A stretch of 64,000 nucleotides of DNA from Hericium rajendrae (GCA_033439255.1 CM065885.1:930001-994000); one strand, 5' to 3'; numbered from the stretch's first letter, positions 36,727-49,096 are shown. Made by a program: numbers and translations. The notes: a model not told the origin generated them from the sequence alone.

Positions 36727-37863
36727 TTATGTAGGAATCATCAGTCTGTTGACAAGCGCATCCTCCTTGATTATCTTCTCCTTCCAGTCCCTGGCAATCT
36801 CGCCCAAATCCCAGTTCGCCGCGATGTCTCTGGACCGCATTCAAGCTGGATCCTGCGTGTTTAGAAGATGAAGTGATTGACCTTCCGGACAGATGATCCG
36901 CCTTTCCTGAGGTGAGGTATATCGTGGTCGCTGCAGGTAACTGTGGACTAGCGCTTTGCTTCCGACCCATCTCGGTGTCGACGACGCCAGGATGCAGTGC
37001 AAACGTCCTGATGTCTGAGTATTGTATGTTTCATGGTCATGGCATTAATGGTCTTACCTATATGACGCGCGGATGAGAAGGGATATCACGCACCCAGATG
37101 TATTAACTCAACAAGTCGGTTGATCGCGAATTTCGAGATCCCGTATGAGCTCATGGTGGGGACGCGCATGCTCGCAGCACCAGACGTGATGGCGACGAAG
37201 GAGCCCTTCGTCTTGGCGAGATGCGAAAGTGAGAATCTATTGGAATGATCGGCACATCAGTGTCGTCGCTTGCAAGACAGCAGGCATGACTTACCGGGCG
37301 GTATTGTAAGTCCCGCGAAAATTGGTCTCCCCACACCCCACTATGCGAATGAATCTTCATCTCCCAACACTGCAGGTGGATCAGGGAGTTTTCACCAATC
37401 AAATTGACCGGCAGACAAACAATCTTTGAACTCTGGCACCGTCCCTGCATTCGCGACAACAACCTCGAGCCTTCCGTACCGTGCGATTGCGGCCGCGACT
37501 AGGGCTTCCACTTGCTCGACGACAGCGACATTGATTGGAACGGTCAGAACCTCAGCAGTCGGCACCAGATCCAGATACGTTTCTTGACAGAATCCAGGGT
37601 TTCTTGTTTTCTGGAAACGATGATCACATGCGCGCCTGGCTTGCGCGTACATGAGCGCCATTTCCTCGCCGATGCCGCGAGACGCCCCGGTGATGACGGC
37701 GACCTTCCCTGGTAGGTCTGCCCCTTGAAGTGCTCCTGAGGGTCAATCTCAGGGTAGATCCTGGGTCGCGTGGTTAGCGGAAGAAGCGGTTCTCCGGCTC
37801 GTGAAGAGGTGTTTACTCATGTCTGCCCGCGACAGGAATAGCTTCACGGGCGACAGGTGTCAT
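36727..37863 (-). pseudogene. Decayed short-chain dehydrogenase 3
   Basis: Family motifs appear in order on the minus strand but in shifting frames: MTPVAREAIPV (start near 37863), PEIDPQEHFKGQTYQ, KVAVITGASRGIGEEMALMY (cofactor loop), GAHVIIVSRKQETL, VEALVAAAIARYGRLEVVVA then NAG, NFRGTYNTAR, SGAASMRVPTMSSYGISKF (Ser and YxxxK), LHPGVVDTEM, TTIYLTSGKADHLSGR, and WDLGEIARDWKEKIIKED before the stop at 36727. At least three single-base shifts (in QG/K near 37715, at AQA/GAH near 37640, and before LVPTAEV) break it. Intact relatives use NAD(P) to reduce small carbonyl substrates. Confidence 0.75.
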
Positions 37864-38662
37864 GGCGCAAGGCTTCGGCTTAGTGGTAGTAAAGCAAGTC
37901 GACATACACTTCGTATAATGCGGCCTTATATGCTTCTAATAGACGCTGTCTTGTTTGACCGGGACTCGGAGAATGACTAGTCTGCTGGATAATCAGGACG
38001 CTTCTGAGAACAAGACCAAGTCAGAGCACATACTGCGAGGATCGGCTTAGAAATTATAAGATGCAGCAATTTTGCCAAACAGCCCTTCAGTACGCCTTGT
38101 TCAGTTGAAACAGGCCCCAGACCTCAAAATAGAGCAGTTTCGCCGAAGCAGAACTAGCTGGATCGATGCGTCAGCGCAGTCTCGCAGCCCGTACTGTCTG
38201 TCAGTCGGACTTCCACGACACGCTCATTGTGGGGCGTAGACGATCCCAGGCATCGCAGCCTGTGGCGAGGTTTCTCGTACATAAATGCCGAGTTGCGTCG
38301 GCGTATCTGCAAGGTTTAGTACCAGCTCACAAAAGAACTAGCGTTATATCCGAGGACCTTTTTAATTCTACTTTTCATTCTATTAGTCAACAAAGATCAT
38401 TGAAAATGGGTCACCGCTTTCATTGTTCTGATACTCGACTGAAAGACAAGATATACCTAGAAGCTAATGCGACGAAAATAAGATAAAAGTCCATGAAAAT
38501 AACTCACATAACAGGGTCAATGCAGAAGAACATGATGGGTCTTCGCCCAGGTAATTGAATGGTCACTTACTAGGCGGCCCTCGCCAATATTGACCGACCG
38601 TGGTGCACTTCAACCCAACCCAAGAGCTGAACCATTATACATTTTCAAGCAGATACATCCTA
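37864..38662. other. Intergenic stretch
   Basis: No gene seen between the decayed SDR and the cyclophilin H stop. Confidence 0.45.
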
Positions 38663-39672
38663 CTACATTTCTCCACACTCTGATGGCATCCGCGTGAGCA
38701 TGGAATCGATCTAGACGCTGGCTACTCACCAACGATCTTCACGGCAAGCTTTGGCCTGTTATTGGGGCCGGTAGGGACGTTTTCGATTTTGCGCAGTGTC
38801 AGCATGCCGTCGATCACCTTGCCGAAGACGACGTGCTTCCCATCCAGGAAGTCACATTTCGCTGTTGTGATGAAGAACTGAAAATGGGTCGTGTCAATCG
38901 CGATACATGAGGACCTGTGTGGCACGAAAACTCACCTGGCAGCCATTGGTATTTGGTCCCGAGTTTGCCTGGAAGCGATGTAAGCATTTGAGGCCAAACC
39001 AATAAGTAGTGATCTACCATGGACAAGAGTCCTGGACCAGTGTGTTTCTCTTGGAAGTTCTCATCCTGCGATGGTCGGTGAATAATGAATTTGAACGCAG
39101 ACGTAGATCGGCCACTCACAGGAAACTTGTCGCCATAAATTGAGAAAGATCCAGTTCCATCTCCCTTCAGGAAGTCACCGCCTTATAGGCTGGTCAGTCG
39201 AGAATTGAGCTTCGAGATCGTAATCAACGCCTACCCTGACACATGAAATTTGGTACTCTGCAGACGCATCATCAGATGAGCGTTCAGCATTTCGAGTAAG
39301 CGTCGGAGACTTACACTCTAAATAAAGATGCAGCTGGTAAGCAGCTATAAGAGGGAAGATCTTGAGACCGGTCAGAGCACACACCTGTGAAAAGTCGCGT
39401 TCTTATAACCTTGTGGTCGTGAGTTGATCCTGACAAGTGGTCAGACCGCCTGCATCTTTGATACTGTGCCACACATACCTGTACTCTCCAGTGCACAATT
39501 GCCTGAAATTCTCTGCAGTCCTAAGACTTTACATGAGTGTCCTATAGTCAGACTCGGGACTACGACGCGTACTTTGGCACGATGTCACTGAACAACTCCA
39601 TCTTCAGCCGTCCTGCGGGTGTTTCGCCGATGTTGACATCCATAAACACGACCGGTCTTTGTGTAGAAGTCA
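38663..39672 (-). CDS. PPIH: Cyclophilin H, peptidyl-prolyl isomerase of the U4/U6.U5 tri-snRNP
   Basis: Nine small exons joined in phase give about 172 residues: [19 protein letters not shown]..., [84 protein letters not shown], then [20 protein letters not shown] and on to [10 protein letters not shown], ending ECGEM. FHRV, the MxQGGDF-type segment, and FFIT with the DGKHVVFG loop are the active-site signature of cyclophilins. The insert in TGEYR...PQGYK, the ending CGEM and the lack of extra domains point to cyclophilin H, which binds the U4/U6 protein Prp4/60K. The start of the divergent DIM1 gene lies about 200 bases away. Confidence 0.93.
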
Positions 39673-39870
39673 TTTTGCCTGCTGAAACTGATGGCAGAGG
39701 GTAGGGCTCGGTCTATGGTATGGTGGAAGCAAGGTGGCAGCGTCTCGAAATATCACGTTTACAATATTCGACTGCTAAAACGCAAATAAGAACAAACACT
39801 TCTTCACCCTCTTCCATCATCTCGCTCTCTAGTCTTTGGTGTATCTCTGGCTCGAACCTGTTGATTGACC
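39673..39870. promoter_or_regulatory. Shared divergent promoter of PPIH and DIM1
   Basis: The two start codons lie back to back with 198 bases between them, so both promoters must overlap here. No TATA box stands out. Co-regulation is inferred from layout only. Confidence 0.6.
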
Positions 39871-40570
39871 ATGTCTTACTTTCTGCCTCATCTCCCATCT
39901 GGCTGGCACGTCGATGAAGCGATCAAATCCGAGGAAGATCGCGTCGTGGTCATCCGCTTCGGGCACGACTGGGACACTCAATGCATGACCATGGACGAGA
40001 CGCTGTACGCGGTCGCTGAGAAGGTGCAGAATTTCGCCGTCATCTATCTGGTAGATATCACGGAGGTGCCGGACTTCAACAAGGTGCGTGCCATGTGCTG
40101 AAGAACTGCACATGATGGCTCATGCGCCATCAGATGTACGAATTGTACGACCCCTGCACGGTTATGTTCTTCTATCGGTGCGGGCATCCTCCTAATCTAC
40201 CTGATGACGGACGCTGATGAGTGTTCATTCTAGCAATAAGCATATCATGATTGATCTTGGTACTGGTAACAACAATAAGATGTGAGTATCAATCGCATGT
40301 TGCACTGTCTGTCTCTCTGAACTTCCCCTCCGATCTCAGTAACTGGGCTATGGATAACAAACAGGAGGTACGAGCCGAGATCCTTGTTGCTCGCAGAATT
40401 CTGTCTCATTACTCTATCTGCAGATGATCGACATCATTGAGACCGTCTATCGCGGTGCGTCGAAGGGTCGCGGTCTTGTCGTTTCTCCCAAAGGTGAGCT
40501 ACTTCAATATTATGGCTCAGCATGTGCTGACACCTACCACCCAGATTATTCGACCCGCTACCGGTACTAG
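39871..40570 (+). CDS. DIM1: U5 snRNP thioredoxin-fold protein DIM1/TXNL4A
   Basis: Six exons splice in phase to 142 residues, the standard length of this highly conserved family. Blocks: MSYFLPHLPSGWHVDEAI, FGHDWDTQCMTMDETL, VIYLVDITEVPDFNK, MYELYDPCTVMFFYR, NKHIMIDLGTGNNNKI, NWAMDNKQE and the end KDYSTRYRY. The thioredoxin fold is kept, without the CxxC active site, as in all DIM1 proteins. DIM1 (Dib1 in yeast) is a tri-snRNP protein that leaves during spliceosome activation. The ATG at 39871 is used because it starts the family N-terminus exactly. Confidence 0.95.
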
Positions 40571-40888
40571 ACGGCTTTAGTTTCAGATGTAAGTTAGAGC
40601 TCAATTGTCGTCAATACCTGTAGGTTAGGCTCCTTCGCCATATACAAGTTGATGTGTGCTATGTACGAAAAAGGCCTTGCAAGTGCAAACGAGTATCTCT
40701 CTTTTTATTTGACGCTGCTGCCGGAAGGTGATCGCTGCTTGAGTTCGTCACTATTCTTTGCGAGAATAATTTAGATTTACTTGTCGGAAACATCGGTACA
40801 ATCAAGCATGAGTTGAGATGCCGTACAGACAGTCGGCGATGGAGGGAAATATATCTACATAATAAATAAACTTGATGAGGTTAATATA
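40571..40888. other. Intergenic stretch before tRNA-Asn
   Basis: DIM1 3' flank and tRNA upstream region. Nothing further seen. Confidence 0.5.
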
Positions 40889-40986
40889 TGCCCCATGGCT
40901 GAGCTGGTTACAGCGTCCGACTGTTAGGGTCACGTGAAGTGACATGTCACATCGGAAGGTCGTGAGTTCGATCCTCACTGGGGCAG
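40889..40986 (+). tRNA. trnN-GUU: tRNA-Asn (anticodon GUU) with a 24-nt intron
   Basis: The acceptor stem pairs TGCCCCA with TGGGGCA. The D-arm region GGCTGAGCTGGTTACAGC and the T-arm GTGAGTTCGATCCTCAC are normal. The anticodon stem TCCGA/TCGGA is closed by loop CTGTTA + A, giving anticodon GTT. The intron (40927-40950) sits at the canonical place after position 37. A five-T Pol III terminator follows at 40992-40996. The mature sequence resembles fungal tRNA-Asn closely. Confidence 0.93.
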
Positions 40987-40991
40987 AGTCC

Positions 40992-40996
40992 TTTTT
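40992..40996 (+). terminator. Pol III terminator of tRNA-Asn
   Basis: Run of five T, six bases after the tRNA 3' end. Confidence 0.8.
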
Positions 40997-41000
40997 CGAC

Positions 41001-41054
41001 AAATTATGTATCTCCTGCATAAAAGAGTTTTTTTATGCAGGACATACATAATTT
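41001..41054. repeat. 24-bp inverted repeat hairpin next to the tRNA
   Basis: The left arm 41001-41024 and right arm 41031-41054 are complementary at 23 of 24 positions, with a 6-base loop. The arms begin AAATTATGTAT and the core is TCCTGCATAAAA. It begins a few bases after the tRNA terminator. It may be a minimal foldback element or a relic of insertion next to the tRNA gene. Confidence 0.85.
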
Positions 41055-44000
41055 GCTTACCAGAAGCTGGGACGGTGGAGGCTGTCGACTGCGATGAACA
41101 GTTGTTGAAGTTGTGGCACGTACTCGACCCGCATTTGATTCCGGCCCGCGTTATTGACCTTCGAGTCGAGGGTAACTTTCTGTTTCTGCCTTCCTGCACT
41201 GTATCTTCCTTCATCTGTCTATTTCTCTGGCTTGCTATCGGAAGACCTGTCGATCACGTACTCAACAAAGTCGGACACTTCCCAGTGCGCGCGCTGGGGT
41301 TTTATCCATGCAGTCATAGACGCGTTCGCCTCGGTGCTGGAGCAGCAGGTGATTTTTGTTTCTGCCTCCTCTAATGGCTCACCTCGACTGTAACAGTTTT
41401 ATAGTAGATTCATAAGTGACATAGACTGGCATAAACGGTACGGATGCACCTAACAGTGTTCTCGAGGGAGGTTTTCGTGCTCAGGTACTGATCGTGACCT
41501 ATGGTGAGTGCTGATCTTGTAAACTCGAGAATGTCTCTGCTGGTATACTCCCGTAGTCTTGGAGCCGCAAATTCAGGATTTGCGATACTGCATCGCTCGA
41601 TGCGTTAACAGGTTTCATCTGCGTTGCTCACGATCGTCATATGGCTTTGCAATGGCAGGCTCTGCATCTCATACACGGCGATGCTCACGCTGTCTGTACA
41701 TTCCCGTGCGACTAGGGTCGTTACAATTGCGACAGGAGATATGGCAAATGGAATATAACTGCATTTGCGAACGCCTGTGCAGGGAACGTATCGAGGCCCT
41801 TGTTTGAACGAATGCGGACCTTGTCAGCCTCGTGATCAGGCCAGATGCCGTTGCACTATTGGCAGGCTACCACCATTCGTGTGAGCCCTGGTTCGTGGCC
41901 ATGGTGCGTATTTGATGAATGGGCACACAGCTGCACCTTTACTAATACTCTTCGTTGAAGGCGCTCTGTTCTCAAGGCAATTGCAAGGCATTATCGCTCG
42001 GTGAGCGACGGTGAGCGTGAGCACTGTGCCCCGCTGGCTCTGTCGCTCCGGCAGCGAGTTGCTTCTTGAACGGTATCAAACTCCTTAAACGTCGGATTGC
42101 TTTGAGTCTCAACAATTTGCCTCTTGATTATCCAATCCTCATACAAAGCCAGACAGCACTTCTCCATCCACAACCTGTATTGTCTTCAAGACGCCTTCCG
42201 CATCAAAACCCTCTCTTCTGCACCCACCATCTCTGTCATCGACGAGGTCTCCATCGGCGGACCCAACGACCAGGAGAACAGCAATGGGATGCCCGCCTCG
42301 TCATCCGGCATCATCGCCTGTGTGGCATTCAGATCATAAGTGCATGCAGCTCAACGATCCGCCTGGTTGATAGAACGAGTTTGCCGGCGGTGACACATCG
42401 TCAGTCCTACATCTCGGAAACCCCCTCTATCGTCATTTCTGTTTTTCGTACAGGGTTATCGGTCATGGGTTACTAGGGTTTTGACTGATGGACTATCCAG
42501 ATTGTTGCATAACATGTTTAACGCACATATCGCGGCTTCCCCGATTGAAACACCGTAAACATCTTATGCCTTAGTAGAAGGTAAGCTCGTCCGTTCCTAT
42601 TAGTAATCTTCGGTCGGCCACACTTTCAGTTGCAGCGCCAAACGTATGGTAGGATCTGCTGAGACTGAAAAGCTTGGATGAAGGACGCTAAGTATTACAA
42701 AAATTACGGATATGTCGCCGACTTATGAAGTAAAGGTGATGTCTATGCGTACGTTGATCCTTAAGGCATGAAGTCGAAGCTGAAACGTCGAAGCTAAAAT
42801 GCAACTGCGAAGTACTGAATTGCACGAATGCACATCCTAGTACATATTCCTCTACTATTACCCACATGACGCCGCAGCAATTGTACATGTTTGGTTGTAA
42901 CCCTCCTCGCGCGTCTTTCTTGCCTTTGCTCGTGTTTGGTTGTACACTCTGTTGCGCAGTCTGTAGACTACCCCACTTCCGAGACATGTCGTTGTGGATC
43001 GAACGTCATTCCGCACTCGGATATGACGTACATCTTCCGCTGAGACTGTGCCCGCATCGATTCATAAAGCACGGAAGTCTCCCACAAAGGACTCAATTCT
43101 TTTCGATGCCGCCGCACTCCCCGCTCGACAGCCTATGCGTGCTCCTGGCGCCTGACTGTGACATCTGGACAGGCTGTGCGCGACGCATGGTGCGTGATCG
43201 TCGAGAGGCGCAATGTGCCCTGGGCAGGCATCCCCTCCGACCCGAACCAGGTCTTGCGAGGTGCGCCGTCGCGTCCTTCTTCTGCGCTGATCAGTTGGTG
43301 ATGCGAAACTGTAGGGTGTTCTTCGTTTATGAACAGGAGGTGCGCCTGTATTTCTATCTTTGCTTTGTGACTGCCAAGCTCAATGGCGCGCACGTCGTCG
43401 AGTAGTGCGAGATGTCTCACCCCATCCCACTCAGCGCGCCCTTGCTCGCGCTCATCCCCGAGCTGATCACTCTTAATGCCGGCGAGGTAGTATTCCCGCC
43501 GAGCCATAACATGCTTTTCTCCCATAACATGATGGACGGCCCCGCACTCGATGCGCCGATCTCGTACCGTATCACATCAATGCATACAGATACAACATCT
43601 CCCCACGCCGAACGCGGAGTGTCTTAAGGGTCTGCGTAGCAGCATCGCGCTCGTCTATAAGCCTTGCTTGCTTTGGATGAGGTACGCACTCTTGCATCCA
43701 TATGTCATCGAGCAGTTGCAGCATCAAACCGGGTCTTGCGCTGCGTCGCATCGCGGGCGCCTTCGCGCGGTCGGCCACACTAAACGCGAAGAACGACGGC
43801 GATGTGGTGGACTACATTGCGAAGCGGAAGGATTATGTCAGGTGTGTACTGCCAATTTCTGTTTTCTTTCGCGCTTTTGATCAAGTCATAGTGCGATCGG
43901 GCGCATGTCCAATGTGCTCTACTCGTCGGGCAAAGTCTGCTTGAACACAGTGTCGATGATGTATCCCATCTCCGCGGTCGTGATACACATGGTCATGATG

Positions 44001-44274
44001 GTGATATGCGGGACACACGCGTCGCGGTCGATGTGTTGCGCGTGTCAGCTTAGACAGCTTAGATAGTGCTGGTACGCTTTTATGTGTTGGCATCTAGCCA
44101 GCCTGCGCCGGAAGGCACGGTCGCATATGTACATCGCGGAGTCGGCATATTTTTGTAGTATTTAATGGCTTTTATCCATGTATATCCTGCTATCTGTAAT
44201 ACCTTCTGCGGAATACGACGGTTCATGACATTTGGCCTCATAACTTCTGTCCAAATGGAACATGAGCATTGATT
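41055..44274. other. 3.2-kb stretch of fragmentary open frames
   Basis: No gene can be named. Coding-looking fragments on the plus strand include VEAVDCDEQLLKLWHVLD with PHLIPARVIDL (about 41075-41165), GFIHAVIDAFASVLEQQ (41310-41355), TISVIDEVSIGGPNDQENS (42220-42280), and NAKNDGDVVDYIAKRKDYVR before a GT donor (43785-43842). They lack a common frame and are separated by stops, so they look like decayed genes. Confidence 0.35.
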
Positions 44275-46234
44275 TTAACGTTCAGCAAGATTGGCGGAGC
44301 GCCAGCTCCGCCGTGTCTTGTAGTAGCCACCCACACTCCCTTCTTCACTGTCTTCTTTGTATATCCCTTCATCGTCATCCCAAACAACATTTTGAACGCA
44401 GTCCTCGAATTCCCCCACAGCCTCTTCTGTGATTGAGCACTGAGAAATCACGAGTCGTTCCAGCTTGCTATGCTCAAAGCACAGCCCTTCACAATCTTCG
44501 TCGCTCTCGCCGTCGTATTCATCGCCGTTCGCGTCTTCGAACTTGTCCATGAACAGCTCCATGCGCGTGGACAGCCAGTCGCCGAGTGAATCGTTGAAGG
44601 GGTGACGAATGCCCTGGTGCTCGACAATGGCAAGCAGGTCGACATCGTGCACTTCGAGTGATTTGAGATGCCTAAAGAAAAGGTCCGCCACCACCGTCGC
44701 TGTCCCAGCTGCCCCAGACACAGAACGGGCAAGCAACCTGCAAAAGTGCACCACACTCTCGCCGTGGACATAAACATGCTCGAGAAGCCTGCACCTCCCG
44801 AAAATGTTGATCCAAGCCTCAGGTGACCATTTATTGTGGTCGTACGCGACCTTCAGTATGCGTAGATCTTTCAACGGAAGGACACTGCAGATTCCATTTA
44901 CGAGATCCCAGGAATGCCGCGACATGGGGAAAGAGATACTGATGAAAGGTTGTCGGTCTGGGGCAAAGCTCGGCAAAGCATCCGAGGGGCTGCGCGTGTG
45001 CCAGAGCTCAATGTTGACCAACTCGGACTGATTGGCATAGTTTTTCGAGAGTGAAATGGAAAGAGTGAGCAGACGCGGTGCTGCACCGCCGCTTATATAT
45101 GTCTCGAGGAAGCAAACAAGGCCCGGATCCGTCCGCTGTGGAGAGCCGGTGCATTTGAGGACGACGCGAGAGGATGATGGAATCCTCAGATATTTCACGA
45201 CATCGACACATTCTACGAGCGTTCCGGCCAATGACAGCAATTCTAAGCAAGGCAATACTGTATGAGTATGGCCTATAGGATGCTGAGAGTCGGGCCTCGA
45301 AGGAAGGCAATACGCAAGGTCGAGTGTCCGGAGGGAAGGCATGCGTGCGAGGGCGCCGAATAGGTGATCGTACTGCGAAGCAGTATCTGATTCGTGAGGA
45401 AGATTAATTGACGTGCCCGAACCGCGGGAAGGATCGACTCGTAAGTACGTCAAGTTGCGGAAGATAGATGCGGACCACGGAAATAACACCCCGTCCAAGG
45501 CGACGTGGCGAAGGGAGGGTGTGTTGCCAGCAAAAATATCCGCAGAGAGAATTACAGTTGTATGTGCTGGACTCTGTAAGCTTAGATGCTTCAGGATAGG
45601 AGCCGGTGAAGTCAACAACTGCTGGATGAGGTCGGTTTGTCGGAGTCCCGAAAGACGGAGTTCATGTATATGGAAGGCATGCTGGGCAACGAACTTGACA
45701 TCGGAATGGCAGTATGCCAGATGTATTGATAGAGGTGCAGACTTCGCACGAGAAATCATTGCCTCTCGCCAGCGTGGAGATAAAGCAGAGTCGATGTATC
45801 CCCAGAGGCTTGGATACATCAGGGCAGTATCGCGCCAATATGTACAGACGTGGGTCACACTGATCCATCCTAGACGAGCCTGCCGATTTGAATGCCATTT
45901 CGACAGCGGCATAGCCTCAGTAAGGAACTTGAAAACGTGAGCAAGGATCTCCGGCGGGAGACACGATGTGAGTGATAGAGCATTGCGCCGTGTTCGTAGT
46001 TTGCACATGGCAAGGTGCAAGGCGTCCAGTTCATCGTCAAGGGTCTGACGAGCATCCCTGACGAGATTTGTTGAGTTGAGGGGAGAGACATTTTGAATAT
46101 GAGCGATCCGGGATTGAACGAATCTAGACCAAAAGTCCTGCGGGCTGAATGCAGAAGTCCGCGACGTGAGACGACTTCAGCGTAGTGCGGTTGATCACGA
46201 ACCTTGGAAGCCCGTGTTCCAATGTAGCGGCCAT
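44275..46234 (-). CDS. F-box/LRR-like protein, family copy 4 (intact)
   Basis: Exon 1 is 46234-46203 (32 nt, MAATLEHGLP), the intron is 58 nt, and exon 2 is 46144-44275, giving 633 residues with no break. It serves as the reference for the family: N-terminal FWSRFVQSRIAHIQNVSPL, F-box core LPPEILAHVFKFLTEAMP, WISVTHVCTYWRDTALMYP, an irregular leucine-rich body, an acidic hinge (DANGDEYDGESDEDCEG), then the conserved tail LERLVISQCSITEEAV...WDDDEGIYKEDSEE and a short basic end. It probably acts as an SCF substrate adaptor. Substrate unknown. Confidence 0.87.
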
Positions 46235-46671
46235 GTACGAATTTTCCACTGCTGCTAATCCAGTGCTTTGAATGAAGTAGCTATTGATTATTTAGAAAGC
46301 TACGTCTATGTTGAGCCTGCGGCGTAAACTTTTCGCGGCGGTTCGTTGCAAGTTGATGCAGCTAGTACAATTTCGTGAGCCAATGCATGTTTTTAAGACC
46401 ACTGAAGAGTACTTACGCGCGTTCACTCAGACTTTCCTGTCCCAGGAACAAATGTTTGCCTTGAAAGCGCGATGTTGGCAAGAATCGGAGAGTTGGAAGT
46501 TGAATTTCGAGGTTACGGGCAGCGTCGAAAACAGCGCACCGCTCATTACTATTAGAGCGCTTGTTACCGGCGGAGCTCATGCTAGCTCATGTCGCGACCT
46601 GTCAATGCGTACGTCGATTCTTACAGTAAAGAAGCCGCTGCATTTATCCTTCGCATAAACGCACATACTAC
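46235..46671. other. Intergenic stretch between F-box copies 4 and 5
   Basis: Promoter side of copy 4 and 3' flank of copy 5. No other feature. Confidence 0.45.
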
Positions 46672-48568
46672 TTAGTACATATCATAGTCATCCACACTCT
46701 CTTCTTCGCTCGAACCTCTGTACATACCCTCATCCTTGTCCCACTCAACACATTGAACATGATTCTCCAGTTCATCTACATACTGCTGTATGATTGAGCA
46801 ATAGCTGATCCGTAGTCGTTCGAGCCTGCCATCCTGGCTGGCCCCGCCGCTGTCCTGGCTGTTGCCTCCGCTGTTTTCCTCCGAGTCGCTCTCGATAAGA
46901 TCTGTGCGGGTAGATAGCCAGTCAATGAGTAAGTTGTTGAAGGGTTGTGTATGGCCCTCATCCTCGATGCTGGCAAGGATGTCGGCCGTGCACAGCTCAA
47001 GCGACTTGAGGTGCCTAAAGAAAAGGTCCGCCGCCACTGTGACAGTCCCAGCACCCCCGGACGCAGGACGGACAAGTGCCTTGCAAAAGTGTTTCACGTT
47101 GCAGCCTGCAACGGACACATGCTCGACCAGCCTGCACCTCCCGAAAAACTCGATCCAGGCCTCAGGCGACCAACTTTTATGATTGTAGTTGATCTTGAGT
47201 ACACGTAGATTTTCCAACGGAAGGACACTGCAGATTCCTTCGAGGGGACCCAAGGAATCTGGTGACAGGGGAAAAGAGATGCTGATGAAAGGCTTCTGGT
47301 TGGGACAAAAGTTCGACCAAACCGCATCCAAGGGACTGCACGTATGCCAGAGCTCGACGGTGACCAACTCGGACTGAACGGGGTATTGTCTCGCAAGTGA
47401 GACGGAAAGGGTGAGCAGAAGCGGTATTGTACCCCTGCTTATGTGCATTTCGAGGAAGCGAGCAAGGCCTGGGTCTGTCTGCTGCGGGGCACCCGGGCAC
47501 TTGAGGATAATGCGAGCAGACGATGGAATCGTTAGATGCTCCGTGATGCCAACACATTCTTCGAGCGTGCCGACCAACAACAGCGATTCCAAGTGAGGCA
47601 AGACTATGAGAACATGGCCTACGGGATGGGAGTGGATCCTCGAAGGAAGGCAGTGTACAAGTTCAAGTGTCCGGAGAGAAGGCATACGTGCGAGGGCACC
47701 AAGTAGATGATCGGATTGCGAAGTGGGATCTGAATCACGAGTGGTTCCAGGAGTTTGACGCGTAGATCTGTCAAATTACGAAAGACAGGTGCGGACCACG
47801 GAAAATACACTCCATGCAAAGTGATGCGACGAAGGGAGGGTGTGTCTCCATGCAAAAAGTCTGCGGGGAGATTCATCATTACTTTGCCTGAACCTTGCAA
47901 GTCCAGATGCTCCAAGATAGGAGCCGGGCCAGTTAATGACTGGCAGATATCTTGAAGGTCACTTGGGGGTGCCGAAAGGCGAAGTTCACGTGTATGGAAT
48001 GCATGCTGGGCGAAAAAGGGCTTGTCATCTGAACGATGGTATCCATATGGCAGATGTATTGATAGAGGTGCAGATTTCGCGCGAGCAAGCATAATATCCC
48101 GCCAGCGTGGAGTTATATTGTTATTGATTTTCCCCCAAAGGCTAGGATGCAGCAGGGCAGTATCGCGCCAATGTATGCAGACATGGGTCACACCGATCCA
48201 TCCTAGATGAGCGGGTCGATCCGCATGCCGCCTTTGCGGCGGCATAGCCTCAGTAAGGAACTTGAAGATATAAGCGAGGATCTCCGGCGGGAGACATGAT
48301 ACGAGCGATAGAGCATTACGACGTTTGCGCAGTTGGCACATGGCAAGATGCAGGGCGTCCAGTTCATCGTCAAGTGTCTGGCGAGCATCTCTGACGAGGT
48401 TCGTTGAGTTGAGAGGAGAAATGTTCTGAATATGAGCGACTCTGGGTTGGACAAATTTAGACCAAAATTCCTGCGGGCTAAATGCAAGGGCTCAGCAACG
48501 AGAGGTAACTCCAGTGTAACGCGGTTGATCACGAACTTGGGAAACCCGTCTTCCGATGCAGTGACCAT
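46672..48568 (-). pseudogene. F-box/LRR family copy 5, frameshifted in mid-LRR
   Basis: Exon 1 is 48568-48537 and exon 2 starts at 48477, as in the paralogs. The first frame encodes the F-box (LPPEILAYIFKFLTEAMPP) and the first repeats, but runs off family sequence near 47752 and stops at 47619. A one-base shift there restores the family in the other frame, TTRDSDPTSQSDHLLGALAR, then MPSLRTLELVHCLPSR, and on to the acidic hinge and tail LERLRISYCSIIQQYVDEL...WDKDEGMYRGSSEEE ending at 46672. As written, only a shortened F-box plus partial LRR protein could be made. A sequencing error at the shift would make it intact. Confidence 0.8.
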
Positions 48569-49096
48569 GTACAGACTTTCCACTGCTTTACACAATGTTT
48601 ATGTTGATTGCTTAGAAGGCGGCAGTCAGTTCTGAAACTGCAGCACGGTGGAAGCACGGTTCATGAGCCGAGTCATGTTTTCGAGAACGGACGACGACTT
48701 ACACACTAGCTCTCAAACCCTCCTGTCCCGTAAAAATATTTTTCGTCGTGAAAGCGTAATGTTGGCAAGAACTCAGAGAGAGGGCGTAGAGGTTCACGTT
48801 ATGGACGTCGAAGTGACAGGACAGGCTCGTCGAGACTCGGAGTAATGTGTCTGCGTGGGTCCAGGTGGGTTCAACGCAACTACTCAGAACGTGGGAACGG
48901 ACTGCTGTTGTCAACGGCGAGAGCTTTCGGCATTTGCCGATATGGGCGTTTAGTCATACCGAGTCGAGTTCTCCTCCATTGCTCCTCCATCCAAACATCT
49001 TGTCTGCATCTCGTTTCTCAGCTCGATCTCGTCGACTTCGACATCACACTCATTCAATATAATCTGCTGACTTAGCTCAACCACCTCTTAGACGCG
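48569..49096. other. Intergenic region, DPH3 promoter side
   Basis: Divergent promoter space between F-box copy 5 and DPH3. No gene. Confidence 0.5.
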
